This document shows, in pieces, positions 17,615 through 26,640 of a DNA stretch of 64,000 nt. Each line of letters opens with the position of its first letter. Position 1 is the first letter of the stretch. A program made the translations under genes and the position numbers. The notes beneath the pieces are model-generated. The model was not told the origin of the DNA. It searched no databases and was given only the letters and a program-made list of their open reading frames with translations. Origin of the DNA: Microbacterium aurantiacum (GTDB taxonomy: Bacteria; Actinomycetota; Actinomycetes; Actinomycetales; Microbacteriaceae); contig NZ_JAJPDW010000001.1 in NCBI RefSeq assembly GCF_021654035.1, positions 620,001 through 684,000 of the forward strand. Direction: 5' to 3'.

Positions 17615-20545
17615 CTAGCTCAGACCGGCCCGCGAGCGTCGGATGCCGCGGACGACGAACGCGCCACCCGCAGCCAGAAGGGCTCCGCCCGCGAGGAGCG
17701 GCAGGAGGAACGACCCGGCGAGACCGGTGACCGCGAGTGCGCCGTCTCCGTCGTTCCCGCCCGTTCCACCGGATGCCGCGTCATCGTCGTCGGATCCGCC
17801 GTCACCGGGGACCGGTGCCGGGGTCGTCGGCTCGGGGTCGGGCGTCGGCTCCGGGTCGGGCGTCGGCTCCGGGGTCGGCGCCACGTCTCCCTCGTCGACC
17901 GCGAGCTGGATGACACCCCACCGGGAGGTGTTGTTCCAGCTCGACCCGGTCGGGTCGGCCCAGTTGCGCACGCCCACGCGGGCGCCGTCCCGGGCGTCGT
18001 TGACCTGCACGTCGAAGCCGTGCAGCGACTCCGCTCCGCCGGCATCCAACAGGCTGATCGCGGCCTCGACCACGTATCCGCCGTCCACGACCTGGACCGC
18101 AGACGTCACGCGCGCCTGCTGAGCCGCGGCGTCACCCGAGCCGAAGCTCAGCTCGCCTGCGGCGTTGATGCGCAGCTGCATGTCGGTTGCCAGGTAGGTG
18201 CCGTTCTTGCGGTTGCCGAGGTCGAGGAAGACCTCGATCGAGTCCCGCTCGTGCGCGGCGCCGGCGGAGGTGTCGATGACGTCGTCCTGCACCTCGGCAA
18301 GGAGGAACAGTGTGTCACCGTCGCCGTTCCAGGCGAGGCGGACATCGGCGGATGCCGAGTCCGTGCCGTCGATCTGCTTGCCGGTGGCGATTCCGACCGC
18401 GTCGGCCCACGCCGCATCGATGTCGCCGTCGATCGTCGGAGCGTCCGCGATCTCAGTGATCGCGGCGAACGACAGGGGCTCGCGGAGGGTGACCTCGCCG
18501 AGCACTCCGGCGTCGTTCCACCCGAGCACGGCGTCGCCGTCATCGACCGCGACGTCGAAGCGCACGATGTCGCCCTCGGCGAGGCCCGCGGCAGGCACGT
18601 GGGCGACGAGACGCCAGCCGTCCGTCGTCTCGCCGACGACGGCGTCGATGTCACCGCCGCCGTCGCGTCCGACGGTGTAGGTGTCGCCGCCGAGGGTGAA
18701 GGTGACGGCATCCGTCGCGTCGGCGTCGGTGTCGGCGATCTCGACGAGCGCGGTGACGTGGTCCGGCGACCAGCGCAGACCGAAGGCGTGCCGATCGGCG
18801 ATCGGGGTGGGGGCGAGCTGATCCCATGCGACGTCGGTGACGGCGTCCTCGGTGAGTTCGACGGTACCGCCGAAGGCGTTCATCGCACGAGGTTCGGCCG
18901 GGATCGAGAGCCCTGCGGCACCGCGGTAGGCCCACTTGCCGTTGAAGTAGTCGTCGAACAGCAGCGGGGCGCCGTCGTAGTACCGCCACGAGCCCATGTC
19001 GCGGAGGCCCCACACGGTGACCGAGTACATCGTCTCGGGGCCGGCGTGGAACTCCTTGAAGATGTCGAACGCCTGAGCGGTGATGTGGCCCTGGCGGATG
19101 AGGTTCCGCTCGGTGACCGTGCCGATCGCGATGTCGAACTCGGTGACGGCGTGCACGAGGCCGAGGCCCGCGAACTTCTCCAGCGCCGCTTCCATGTTCG
19201 CCAGGTTCAGCGACGCCATGGTGGTGTGGAACTGGTGGCCGACGCCGGTGATCGGCACGTCGCGCTCGAGCAGGCGCACCACGAGGTCGTAGTAGCGCTG
19301 CAGCTTCGACGTCGCGCTCGCGCCGCCCTCGGTGCCGTACTCGTTGATGAAGAGCTCGACGGGGTGATCCACACCCTCCGCGGCGTAGGTCTCGTTGAAG
19401 CTCTCGTCGGCCGCGTGGAACGCGATGTCGATGAACTCCTCGCCGAGGATCTGGAAGAAGCGCGAGTTGCGCAGCTGCGGGTTCTGTCCGTCGTTGATGA
19501 CCTCGTTGACGACTTCCCAGGCCTTCATCGGGTTGCCGGCGCTTCCGTAGGGGCCGTAACGGTCGGCGAAATACTCCGCGACGTTGTCGATGTGCGTGCG
19601 GATGCGCTCGGTGAGGATCGCCTTGTCGGCGTCCGAGTTCGTCAGCTCGCGCGAGGTGTTGTCGCCCGCGGTCTCGCGGAAGAACCACGCGGGGATCTGG
19701 CTGTGCCAGAGCAGGACGTGACCGAACACCCGGCCGTCGTTCTCGACGGCCCAATCGGCGAGCGAGTCCGCTTGAGGGTTGGTGGAGACGAACGACCCGT
19801 CGGCGTTGTACCAGGCCTCGGGCTTCATGTGGTTCTCCGCCGAGACGGAGTTGAAATGGGTGGAGAGCGTCGGCTCGCCGGAGCCCGCGGCGATGCGGGA
19901 GTCGCCCGCCGCGCCGATCGGGAAGGGCAGCGTCGACTTCAAGGGAGTCGTGTCGTCGATGACGACCGTGCGCGGGGCGTATCCCGTGAGCAGGGTGTCG
20001 TCGACCCAGAACCCGGCATCCGCAGCGTCGGCGGTGATGAGGAGGCGGCCGAGCTCGGCGCCGGCGGCGGGCGTGTAGTCGCCGACGATCTCGATCCAGC
20101 CGTCGGCGGTCGCGGCACCCGATGCCACCGGGGTCACGGTGCCGCCCTGCTCGACCCCGACCCGGACGGTCGTGGCGGGGGTCCCCGGGTGCAGGCGCGT
20201 CCACACCGAGATCGTGGACCGCTCACCGGCGGTGAGGTAATCGGCCAGGGGGAGGGCGGCGCCCTCGCCGGTGGCGGCGCGCCCGGCGACCCGCATCGAG
20301 GTTGCGTGGCTGAGGCCGATACTTTCGGGAATGGTCTGGCGTTCCACCGTGACGGAGCCGCCGCTCGGTGCCCACGGCGCCAGGCGCCCGGACTCGAAGT
20401 TGTTGAACCAGATGGTGTACGGACTCAGGTCTTCCTCCGCGGCGGATGCGGCGGAGGGGGCCGCGGCGCCGAGGAGGAGGGCGACCGTGGCGAGGACGGC
20501 GCCGAGGCGCTTCCCGCCTCTCGGGCGCAGGCCGGACGTTCGCAT
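17615..20545 (-). CDS. Secreted, sortase-anchored endo-1,4-beta-xylanase, GH10 with CBMs
   Basis: Multidomain xylanase of 976 aa. A signal peptide (MRTSGLRPRGGKRLG start, cleavage near ASAA, about residue 36) precedes a CBM4/9-type domain (IWFNNFESGRLAPW, to about 200). The GH10 barrel follows, with acid/base Glu in AWEVVNEVIND and nucleophile Glu in AVTEFDIAIG. After it come CBM9-like beta domains (TIDGDIDAAWADA, DSIEVFLDL), a Pro/Glu/Asp/Thr linker of PTPDPEP repeats, and a C-terminal LAVTG sortase motif, hydrophobic segment and RSRAG tail. It is therefore probably attached to the cell wall. AAAGGAG lies 5 nt before the ATG. A xylan-type operator stands about 130 bp upstream. Confidence 0.94.
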   Translation of the reverse strand: MRTSGLRPRGGKRLGAVLATVALLLGAAAPSAASAAEEDLSPYTIWFNNFESGRLAPWAPSGGSVTVERQTIPESIGLSHATSMRVAGRAATGEGAALPLADYLTAGERSTISVWTRLHPGTPATTVRVGVEQGGTVTPVASGAATADGWIEIVGDYTPAAGAELGRLLITADAADAGFWVDDTLLTGYAPRTVVIDDTTPLKSTLPFPIGAAGDSRIAAGSGEPTLSTHFNSVSAENHMKPEAWYNADGSFVSTNPQADSLADWAVENDGRVFGHVLLWHSQIPAWFFRETAGDNTSRELTNSDADKAILTERIRTHIDNVAEYFADRYGPYGSAGNPMKAWEVVNEVINDGQNPQLRNSRFFQILGEEFIDIAFHAADESFNETYAAEGVDHPVELFINEYGTEGGASATSKLQRYYDLVVRLLERDVPITGVGHQFHTTMASLNLANMEAALEKFAGLGLVHAVTEFDIAIGTVTERNLIRQGHITAQAFDIFKEFHAGPETMYSVTVWGLRDMGSWRYYDGAPLLFDDYFNGKWAYRGAAGLSIPAEPRAMNAFGGTVELTEDAVTDVAWDQLAPTPIADRHAFGLRWSPDHVTALVEIADTDADATDAVTFTLGGDTYTVGRDGGGDIDAVVGETTDGWRLVAHVPAAGLAEGDIVRFDVAVDDGDAVLGWNDAGVLGEVTLREPLSFAAITEIADAPTIDGDIDAAWADAVGIATGKQIDGTDSASADVRLAWNGDGDTLFLLAEVQDDVIDTSAGAAHERDSIEVFLDLGNRKNGTYLATDMQLRINAAGELSFGSGDAAAQQARVTSAVQVVDGGYVVEAAISLLDAGGAESLHGFDVQVNDARDGARVGVRNWADPTGSSWNNTSRWGVIQLAVDEGDVAPTPEPTPDPEPTPDPEPTTPAPVPGDGGSDDDDAASGGTGGNDGDGALAVTGLAGSFLLPLLAGGALLAAGGAFVVRGIRRSRAGLS

Positions 20546-20672
20546 AATGCTCCTTTGCACTTCACTGACGCGCCACCCGACGACGGGGGCGCGCGCGCCC
20601 GGGGGATCTCCATGCGATGACGGATGCAGGCGCGGCGACGGCCACGCTTCCACAGAATGATGCCGCTAACAA

Positions 20673-20690
20673 CGAATTTCGAAAGGTTTC
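20673..20690. promoter_or_regulatory. Putative xylan/xylose-responsive operator
   Basis: CGAATTTCG (20673-20681, CGAA-N-TTCG) overlaps GAAAGGTTTC (20681-20690, GAAA-N2-TTTC). Both resemble motifs reported in front of Streptomyces xylan-utilisation genes. It lies between the xylanase and the divergent acyl-CoA ligase, and the xylanase is the likely target. Confidence 0.5.
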
Positions 20691-20752
20691 CGCCGGCGGG
20701 CGTTCGCGCGCGTGTTGGCGCCGCTGTCAGGCCGCGCATGGTCGGGGCGTCC

Positions 20753-20758
20753 TACGCT
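20753..20758 (+). promoter_or_regulatory. -10 box of the acyl-CoA ligase gene (leaderless)
   Basis: TACGCT, 6 nt before the GTG at 20765. Confidence 0.6.
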
Positions 20759-20764
20759 GAACCG

Positions 20765-22483
20765 GTGACGAACAGCGACGCTCCGGCATCCGAATCCCCC
20801 CTCAGCGACCGCCCGTGGCTCTCGGCCTACGCCGAGGGCGTGCCGCACGAGATCGAACCCGTGCGCGACACCCTCGTGGAGATGCTGGCGGGCGCGGTCG
20901 CGCGCTTCGGTGATCACGTCGCGCTGGAGTTCTTCGGCGCAGAGACCACCTACGCCGAGCTCGAGGACGAGGTGCTCCGTGCGGCGATGGCGCTGCGCAA
21001 GCTCGGCGTGAAGACGGGGGACCGGGTCGCGCTCATCCTGCCGAACTGCCCCCAGCACGTCGTGGCGTTCTACGCCGCCCTCCGCATCGGAGCCATCGTC
21101 GTCGAGCACAACCCGCTGTATACGGCGCGCGAGCTCCGCCACCAGTTCGAGGTGCACGAGGCCGTGGTCGCGATCGTATGGGACAAGGTCGCCGACATCG
21201 TCGCCGACTTCCCGAGCGACATCGCGCCGCGCGCGATCGTCGCCGTCCGGCTTCCGGATGCCCTGCCGCTGCTCAAGCGGGTGGCACTGCGTCTGCCGGT
21301 ACCCGCGGCGCGGGCGTCGCGCGAGGCCATGACCGCGAAGCCGTCGGCGCGCGGCATCCGTTCGTGGAAGACCTGGGTGAAGGAGCGGAGGCTGCCGAAG
21401 AAGTGGCCGGCCCCCGCGCTCGACGACACGGCGCTTCTCCAGCTGACCAGCGGCACGACCGGAACCCCCAAAGCGGCGATCCTGTCGCACCGGAACCTCC
21501 GCTCGAACGCCGCGCAGGGGCGGGCGTGGGTGCCGGGCCTGAAGGAGGGGGAGGAGACCTTCTACGCGGTGCTCCCGATGTTCCACGCGTACGGACTGAC
21601 CCTCTGTCTGACGTTCGCGATCTCGATCGGCGCCCGGGTGGTGCTCTTCCCGAAGTTCGACGTCGACATGGTCGTCGCCGCGGCGAAGTCTTCGCCCCCG
21701 ACGTTTCTCCCCGGCGTCCCCCCGATCTACGACGCCCTCGCCCGTGCGACGTCGCGGAAGGGCGTCGACCTATCGACGATCCGCTTCGCCATCTCGGGGG
21801 CGATGAGCCTCCCCGTGGCGACCGTCGCCCGCTGGGAGGAGGCGACCGGCGGGCTGCTCGTCGAGGGCTACGGCATGACCGAGACCTCCCCTGTCGCGCT
21901 CGGCAACCCGATCGGTCACACCCGGCGACCCGGCACCGTCGGCGTGCCGTTCCCCAGCACCGAGATCCGCGTCGTCGACCCCGAGGATCCCGCAAGCGAT
22001 CGGGCGATCGGCGAGGCGGGCGAGCTGCTGATCCGCGGGCCCCAGGTCTTCGGCGGATACTGGCGGCGCCCCGATGAGACGGCCGCGGTCATGCTCGAGG
22101 GCGGGTGGCTGCGCACCGGCGACATCGTCACCGTCTCGGAGGACGGCTTCGTCACCGTCATCGACCGGGTCAAGGAGCTCATCATCACGGGCGGCTTCAA
22201 CGTCAGCCCGAGCGAGGTCGAGCAGGTGCTCATCCAGCATCCTGATGTCGCGGATGCCGCGGTCGTCGGGCTTCCGCGCCCCTCGGGCGGCGAGGAAGTC
22301 GTGGCCGCGGTGGTCCTGGCGGACGGCGCAGCCTTCGACGCCAACGCTCTGCGTGACTTCTGCCGGTCGCATCTCGCCGCGTACAAGGTGCCCCGCCGGG
22401 TGGTGCAGGTCGACGACCTGCCGCGCTCGCAGATCGGCAAGGTCCTGCGCCGCCGCGTCCGCGAGCAGCTGCTCGGGGACTGA
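20765..22483 (+). CDS. Long-chain fatty acid--CoA ligase (AMP-forming)
   Basis: Acyl-adenylate-forming enzyme of 572 aa that activates fatty acids to acyl-CoA with ATP. It shows the P-loop LLQLTSGTTGTPKAAILSHRN, the A5 motif VEGYGMTETSPV, and the C-terminal motifs GWLRTGDIV, IDRVKELIITGGFNVSPSEVE and PRSQIGKVLRR with the catalytic lysine. The GTG start VTNSDAPAS is set by a leaderless promoter; longer frames run through the promoter. The gene stands alone, followed by a strong terminator. The chain length specificity is not evident. Confidence 0.94.
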   Translation: MTNSDAPASESPLSDRPWLSAYAEGVPHEIEPVRDTLVEMLAGAVARFGDHVALEFFGAETTYAELEDEVLRAAMALRKLGVKTGDRVALILPNCPQHVVAFYAALRIGAIVVEHNPLYTARELRHQFEVHEAVVAIVWDKVADIVADFPSDIAPRAIVAVRLPDALPLLKRVALRLPVPAARASREAMTAKPSARGIRSWKTWVKERRLPKKWPAPALDDTALLQLTSGTTGTPKAAILSHRNLRSNAAQGRAWVPGLKEGEETFYAVLPMFHAYGLTLCLTFAISIGARVVLFPKFDVDMVVAAAKSSPPTFLPGVPPIYDALARATSRKGVDLSTIRFAISGAMSLPVATVARWEEATGGLLVEGYGMTETSPVALGNPIGHTRRPGTVGVPFPSTEIRVVDPEDPASDRAIGEAGELLIRGPQVFGGYWRRPDETAAVMLEGGWLRTGDIVTVSEDGFVTVIDRVKELIITGGFNVSPSEVEQVLIQHPDVADAAVVGLPRPSGGEEVVAAVVLADGAAFDANALRDFCRSHLAAYKVPRRVVQVDDLPRSQIGKVLRRRVREQLLGD

Positions 22484-22502
22484 GCGGCCGCGAAACGGTG
22501 GA

Positions 22503-22530
22503 GGCCGGTCGGAGAGGCATCCGACCGGCC
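22503..22530 (+). terminator. Terminator of the acyl-CoA ligase gene
   Basis: Perfect 11-bp stem GGCCGGTCGGA/TCCGACCGGCC with a 6-nt loop, 20 bp after the stop codon. Confidence 0.8.
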
Positions 22531-22580
22531 CGCAACCCTTGCACCGAGAGTAATCACATGTCCGGTTCCCGCCACAGCAA

Positions 22581-22606
22581 ACGGTTACCGTGCGAGCACT
22601 ATATAA
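22581..22606. other. AT-rich element with palindrome in the spacer before the HD-domain gene
   Basis: The palindrome ACGGTTACCGT (22581-22591) lies next to TATATAA (22600-22606), very unusual in this GC-rich sequence. It could be an extra promoter in either direction or an operator. No start codon is placed to use it directly, so the role is open. Confidence 0.3.
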
Positions 22607-22734
22607 CGGTGGGGTAACGGAAGGGAAGACCTTTTCCGGACGGACTTGCGGGCAGTGTGCCAGCGCTCGCGCTTCTGGCAGGAAACCGTCGCGACCTGCC
22701 CGGCGAGGGACGGCGGCGAGCGGTGCCGCGCCGC

Positions 22735-22740
22735 GATAGT
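22735..22740 (+). promoter_or_regulatory. -10 box of the HD-domain gene (leaderless)
   Basis: GATAGT, 5 nt before the GTG at 22746. Confidence 0.4.
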
Positions 22741-22745
22741 GGAGT

Positions 22746-23351
22746 GTGCAGATCGCTGACTTCCCCGTTCCCGAGACCCCCGCGGCGCGGGGTGCGCTCG
22801 AAATGGCCCAGACCTATCAGTCACCCGCCATCACCGCGCACGCGTTGCGGTCCTGGCTCTGGGCGGAGGCCTTCGCGCGCGTCGACGGAATCGATGACCT
22901 CGATCACGAGCTGCTGTACGTCGCCGCCGTCATGCACGACATCGGAACCGTCGTCGAGTACGACAACCACACCCTCTCCTACGAGCACGCCGGCGGCCAC
23001 GTCGCCGTCGCGCTCACCGCGGGCGCGGGCTGGCCCGCGCCCCGACGTGCGCGCGTCCTCGACGTGATCGTGCGGCACAACTGGCCGTCGGTGGATCGGG
23101 CGACGGATGCGGAGGGCTACCTGCTCGAGATCGCCACCGGGCTCGACATCTCCGGCGCACGACCGGACGATCTTCCCGAGTCCTACCGGCGCGAGGTGCT
23201 CGCCGCCCACCCACGAGGAGCGCTCGCGGCCGAGTTCAGCGCCTGCATCGCCGATCAGGCCGCTCGGAAACCCCTGACTGCGGCGCAGCGCCTGCACGCG
23301 GGCGGAATCGCCCGGAAGCTCACCGAGAACCCGCTCGAGCAGCTCGGCTGA
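22746..23351 (+). CDS. HD-domain protein (cyanamide hydratase-like)
   Basis: Metal-dependent HD-fold protein of 201 aa. The metal ligands are visible as ITAHALRSW (first His), MHDIGT (HD pair) and YEHAGG, the order seen in the cyanamide hydratase-like HD branch. Members hydrate nitriles or hydrolyse phosphate bonds; the substrate here is unknown. The GTG start VQIADFPVPE follows a leaderless promoter. The following gene has its own promoter 33 bp away. Confidence 0.8.
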   Translation: MQIADFPVPETPAARGALEMAQTYQSPAITAHALRSWLWAEAFARVDGIDDLDHELLYVAAVMHDIGTVVEYDNHTLSYEHAGGHVAVALTAGAGWPAPRRARVLDVIVRHNWPSVDRATDAEGYLLEIATGLDISGARPDDLPESYRREVLAAHPRGALAAEFSACIADQAARKPLTAAQRLHAGGIARKLTENPLEQLG

Positions 23352-23372
23352 TCCGACGTCGGAACCCTCGCC

Positions 23373-23378
23373 TACCGT
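23373..23378 (+). promoter_or_regulatory. -10 box of the GIY-YIG gene (leaderless)
   Basis: TACCGT, 6 nt before the ATG at 23385. Confidence 0.55.
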
Positions 23379-23384
23379 CCCCTC

Positions 23385-23810
23385 ATGACGATCGTGGGAG
23401 GGATGCCGGGCCCTTGCGCGCTGTGCGGCAGCGACGCCGGCATCCGCGCGGCGGACGGCTGGCGGTGCGCGGACTGCGGATGGCGCGTCGGTGACGCCCC
23501 CGATCACGACCTGCCGATGCCGACGATCGAGGTCGTCTACTACCTGCGGTTCGCTGAACGGGTCAAGATCGGGACATCCCGGCATCCGCGCCGGCGGGTG
23601 CGGGCGATCTGGCACGACGAGCTGCTCGGGTTCGAGCGGGGCGGGCGCGCGCTCGAACAGCGTCGACACCGCGAGTTCGCGACCGTGCGCGAGGGAGGGG
23701 AGTGGTTCCGCGACACCCCGGAGCTGCGGGCGCACATCGACGCCGTGACCGGTGGCGTTCCGCCGTGGCAGGCCTACGCGCGCTGGGTGGCGGAGGCCCT
23801 CGCGAGTTGA
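23385..23810 (+). CDS. Small GIY-YIG/T5orf172-type nuclease-like protein with zinc ribbon
   Basis: Protein of 141 aa. The N-terminal 35 residues form a CxxC...CxxC zinc ribbon (PCALCGSD and WRCADCGW). The rest resembles the T5orf172/MUG113 branch of GIY-YIG nucleases: VVYYLRFAERVKIGTSRHPRRRV supplies the YY/IG core and catalytic Arg, then a conserved Glu region ALEQRRHREFA. A DNA-repair or modification role is inferred from the family; no partner gene is nearby. Confidence 0.7.
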   Translation: MTIVGGMPGPCALCGSDAGIRAADGWRCADCGWRVGDAPDHDLPMPTIEVVYYLRFAERVKIGTSRHPRRRVRAIWHDELLGFERGGRALEQRRHREFATVREGGEWFRDTPELRAHIDAVTGGVPPWQAYARWVAEALAS

Positions 23811-23968
23811 GCCCTCGATTGCACGGGGCGTCGGCCGAAGCGCACCACCCGCCCGAAAACCGGTCCGAACTTTTTTGTGACGAATCGTGCCGCGCGCCCC
23901 TCTCATTCGTGAAGGCGGTTCTCCGAACCCCTTCACCGAGACACATCCACCGAGAGAAGGGACGCCTC

Positions 23969-24139
23969 ATGGGCCTCGACGACAAGATCAAGAACGCCGC
24001 GCAGGACCTCACCGGCAAGGCGAAGGAAGCCATCGGCAACGCGACCGACAACGACAAGCTCGTCGCGGAGGGCAAGGCCGACCAGGTCAAGGCCGACGCG
24101 AAGAAGACCGGCGAGAACGTGAAGGACACCTTCAAGTAA
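23969..24139 (+). CDS. CsbD-family stress protein
   Basis: Very hydrophilic 56-aa protein rich in Lys, Asp and Ala, starting MGLDDKIKNAAQDLTGKAKE and ending KKTGENVKDTFK, the full CsbD domain. These are general stress proteins of unknown mechanism. AGAAGG stands before the ATG. About 150 bp of free upstream DNA is available for a stress-sigma promoter, but no clear box was recognised. It ends in a strong terminator. Confidence 0.9.
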   Translation: MGLDDKIKNAAQDLTGKAKEAIGNATDNDKLVAEGKADQVKADAKKTGENVKDTFK

Positions 24140-24146
24140 GCCGCTG

Positions 24147-24192
24147 ACGACGAAGGGCGCCCCCCGGGGAGGGGGCGCCCTTCGTCGTTTTC
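24147..24192 (+). terminator. Strong terminator after csbD
   Basis: Perfect 18-bp arms (24147-24164 and 24171-24188) with a 6-nt loop followed by TTTTC. Confidence 0.9.
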
Positions 24193-24203
24193 GCGCGGAG
24201 TGC

Positions 24204-24836
24204 TCAGCGCTCCGCGGCGGCGAGCTTCTCGCGCAGCTGGTCGGCCGTCAGACGGATGCCGTATCCCGGCTGGTCGCGCTCGATCCGCCAGCTCTCGGAG
24301 ACCTCCAGCGCGACGGTGTCGAAGCCGAGCTCGTCGTACAGCGCCGTCAGGAACGCGACGGCCTCGGGGTGATCGCCCGCGGCGACGAGGGCGCGGCGGT
24401 CCGGGTCGCCGGGTTCCGCGGCATCCGTGAGGATCTCTGCGGACGGAATGTGGTTGAAGCCCTTGACGACCTTGGCCTCGGCGAAGTGATCCTGCACCAT
24501 CCGCGTCGTGGTCGTCCGCTTCTGCTCGAGGGCGTCGATGCGGCCGTCGCGCTCCCAGTAGTAGTTGTTCGTGTCCACGACGATCTTCCCCGCGAGCGGT
24601 GTCGTGGGGATGTCGGTGACGTTCTTCAGCGGCACCGTGACGACGACCCACTCGCCGGCCTCCGCCGCCCCGTACACCGTGGCGGCGCGCACGCGGTCGC
24701 CGAGGCGCTCCACGAGCGGCGCGAGCGTCTCCGGGCCGCGCGAGTTGCTGATCACCACGTCGTAGCCGTGGGTGGAGAGCGCCTCCGCGAGGGTGCTGCC
24801 GATGTGTCCTGCTCCGATGATTCCTACCGTGGTCAT
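24204..24836 (-). CDS. NADP/F420-dependent oxidoreductase (NPD family)
   Basis: Rossmann-fold protein of 210 aa resembling NADPH:F420 oxidoreductase: MTTVGIIGAGHIGSTLAEAL at the start (GxGxxG), SNSRGPETL for the NADP 2'-phosphate, then VVVTVPLKNV and DTNNYYWERDG. The physiological partner is not certain because many members use substrates other than F420. The start at 24836 is chosen because upstream codons run through the palindrome at 24850. Expression probably depends on read-through from pgi or on a promoter hidden in that palindrome. Confidence 0.83.
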   Translation of the reverse strand: MTTVGIIGAGHIGSTLAEALSTHGYDVVISNSRGPETLAPLVERLGDRVRAATVYGAAEAGEWVVVTVPLKNVTDIPTTPLAGKIVVDTNNYYWERDGRIDALEQKRTTTTRMVQDHFAEAKVVKGFNHIPSAEILTDAAEPGDPDRRALVAAGDHPEAVAFLTALYDELGFDTVALEVSESWRIERDQPGYGIRLTADQLREKLAAAER

Positions 24837-24849
24837 GTGGGGCCCAACG

Positions 24850-24887
24850 CAGCGCGGCCGGGTGGGAATTCCCACCCGGCCGCGCTG
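24850..24887. terminator. 38-bp perfect palindrome between pgi and the oxidoreductase
   Basis: The 38 bases 24850-24887 equal their own reverse complement, each half rich in GC (arm CAGCGCGGCCGGGTGGGAA). It lies 12 bp after the pgi stop and 13 bp before the next start, so it is probably the pgi terminator or an attenuator. Confidence 0.65.
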
Positions 24888-24899
24888 ATGTGTCGGGGC

Positions 24900-26579
24900 T
24901 CAGTCCCGGTGCGTGCGGTAGTACTCCAGCAGCGCCTGCGTCGAGGCGTCCTGTGCGGCGATTGCGTCCTCGTCGCCCTCGATCGCCGGCGCGATCTGCA
25001 GCGCGAGCTGCTTGCCGAGCTCCACGCCCCACTGGTCGAACGAGTTGATGCCCCACACCGTGCCCTGCGTGAAGGTGATGTGCTCGTACAGGGCGATGAG
25101 CTCGCCGAGCACGCGGGGGGTCAGCGCCGGAGCGAAGATCGACGTCGTCGGACGGTTGCCGGCGAACGTGCGCGCGGCGACGAGTGCCCCGGTGGTGCCC
25201 TCGGCCTCGACCTCCTCGGCGGTCTTGCCGAACGCCAGCGCCTTGGTCTGGGCGAGGAAGTTCGAAAGGAACAGTCCGTGCACGTCGCGGCCGCCGTCCT
25301 CGAGGGGGTAGGCGGGGTTCACGAACGCGATGAAGTCGGCCGGGATCAGGCGGGTGCCCTGGTGGATGAGCTGATAGAACGCGTGCTGCCCGTTCGTCCC
25401 CGGCTCGCCCCAGAAGACCTCACCGGTGTCGGTGGTGACGGGGGAGCCGTCCCAGCGCACCGACTTGCCGTTGGACTCCATCGTCAGCTGCTGGAGGTAC
25501 GCGGGGAAGCGGCTCAGCTGCTGGGCGTAGGGGAGGACGGCGTGCGACTGCGCGCCGAGGAAGTTCACGTACCAGACGTTCAGCAGGCCCATGAGGACCG
25601 GCACGTTCTCGGCGAGCGGCGTGGAGCCGACGTGCTCGTCGACGGCGTGGAAGCCGGCGAGGAGATCGCGGAAGACCTCGGGGCCGAACTCGATCACGAG
25701 CGACAGGCCGATCGCCGAGCCCACCGAGTAGCGCCCGCCGACCCAGTCCCAGAAGCCGAAGGCGTTCACCGGATCGATGCCGAACTCGGCGACCTTCTCC
25801 AGCGCCGTCGAGACGGCGACGAAGTGGTGGGCCACGGCATCCGTCCGGGCATCCTCCGTGTCGTCGATCGCTCCGGCGGCGGCGAGTCCCGCCCACAGCC
25901 AGTCGCGGGCGAGGCGGGCGTTGGTGAGCGTCTCCAGCGTCGTGAAGGTCTTCGACGCGACGATGAAAAGCGTCGTCTCGGGGTCGAGGTCGGCGGTCTT
26001 CTGCGCGAGGTCGGTCGGGTCGATGTTCGACACGAATCGCGCCTGGATGCCGGCATCCGCGTACGGCTGGAGGGCGGTGGAGATCATCACCGGACCGAGG
26101 TCGGAACCGCCGATGCCGATGTTGACGACGTGCGTGACCTTCTTGCCGGTCACACCCTGCCACTCGCCCGAGCGCACGCGCTCGGCGAACGCCGACATCG
26201 CTTCGAGCACCGACTGCACGTCGGCGTCGACGTCCTGCCCGTCCACGACGAGCGCCGGCTCCGCCCCCGCGGGGCGGCGGAGGGCGGTGTGCAGAACGGC
26301 GCGGTCTTCGGTGGTGTTGATGTGCGCGCCCGCGCGCATGGCGGCGTAGCGCTCGGCGACACCGGTCTCTTCGGCCAGGCGCACGAGGGCGGCGACGATC
26401 TCGGCGTCGACGAGGTTCTTCGACAGGTCGACGCGCAGGTCGTCCAGATCGAACGTCAGTGCGCTCACGCGGTCGGGGTCTGCCGCGAACCACGCGCGCA
26501 GATCGGGGGTGAAGCCGTCGCGGAGTCGTGCGAGCTCCGCCCAGGCGGACGTGCCGGTGGGGTCGATGGGTGCAGTCAC
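24900..26579 (-). CDS. pgi: Glucose-6-phosphate isomerase
   Basis: Glycolytic enzyme of 559 aa interconverting glucose-6-phosphate and fructose-6-phosphate. Seen: phosphate-binding [24 protein letters not shown], catalytic Glu in MESNGKSV, the conserved [14 protein letters not shown] segment, and [14 protein letters not shown] near the C-terminus with the catalytic lysine. The GTG start VTAPIDPTG fits a leaderless promoter (TACGGT, 6 nt). It is divergent from the HAD phosphatase gene with a 61-bp spacer. Confidence 0.97.
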   Translation of the reverse strand: MTAPIDPTGTSAWAELARLRDGFTPDLRAWFAADPDRVSALTFDLDDLRVDLSKNLVDAEIVAALVRLAEETGVAERYAAMRAGAHINTTEDRAVLHTALRRPAGAEPALVVDGQDVDADVQSVLEAMSAFAERVRSGEWQGVTGKKVTHVVNIGIGGSDLGPVMISTALQPYADAGIQARFVSNIDPTDLAQKTADLDPETTLFIVASKTFTTLETLTNARLARDWLWAGLAAAGAIDDTEDARTDAVAHHFVAVSTALEKVAEFGIDPVNAFGFWDWVGGRYSVGSAIGLSLVIEFGPEVFRDLLAGFHAVDEHVGSTPLAENVPVLMGLLNVWYVNFLGAQSHAVLPYAQQLSRFPAYLQQLTMESNGKSVRWDGSPVTTDTGEVFWGEPGTNGQHAFYQLIHQGTRLIPADFIAFVNPAYPLEDGGRDVHGLFLSNFLAQTKALAFGKTAEEVEAEGTTGALVAARTFAGNRPTTSIFAPALTPRVLGELIALYEHITFTQGTVWGINSFDQWGVELGKQLALQIAPAIEGDEDAIAAQDASTQALLEYYRTHRD

Positions 26580-26585
26580 ACCGCT

Positions 26586-26591
26586 ACCGTA
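26586..26591 (-). promoter_or_regulatory. -10 box of pgi (leaderless)
   Basis: TACGGT on the minus strand, 6 nt before the GTG at 26579. Confidence 0.6.
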
Positions 26592-26640
26592 GCGGCCCCG
26601 CCCGCAGGCGGCATCCGTGCGGTGTGCGACGCTGGAAGGC

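Noticed and set aside
17818..17880. Short tandem repeats in the xylanase gene as a CRISPR-like or phase-variable repeat
   Set aside because: They encode the Pro/Asp/Glu/Thr linker between the carbohydrate-binding domains and the LAVTG anchor, a normal feature of such enzymes.
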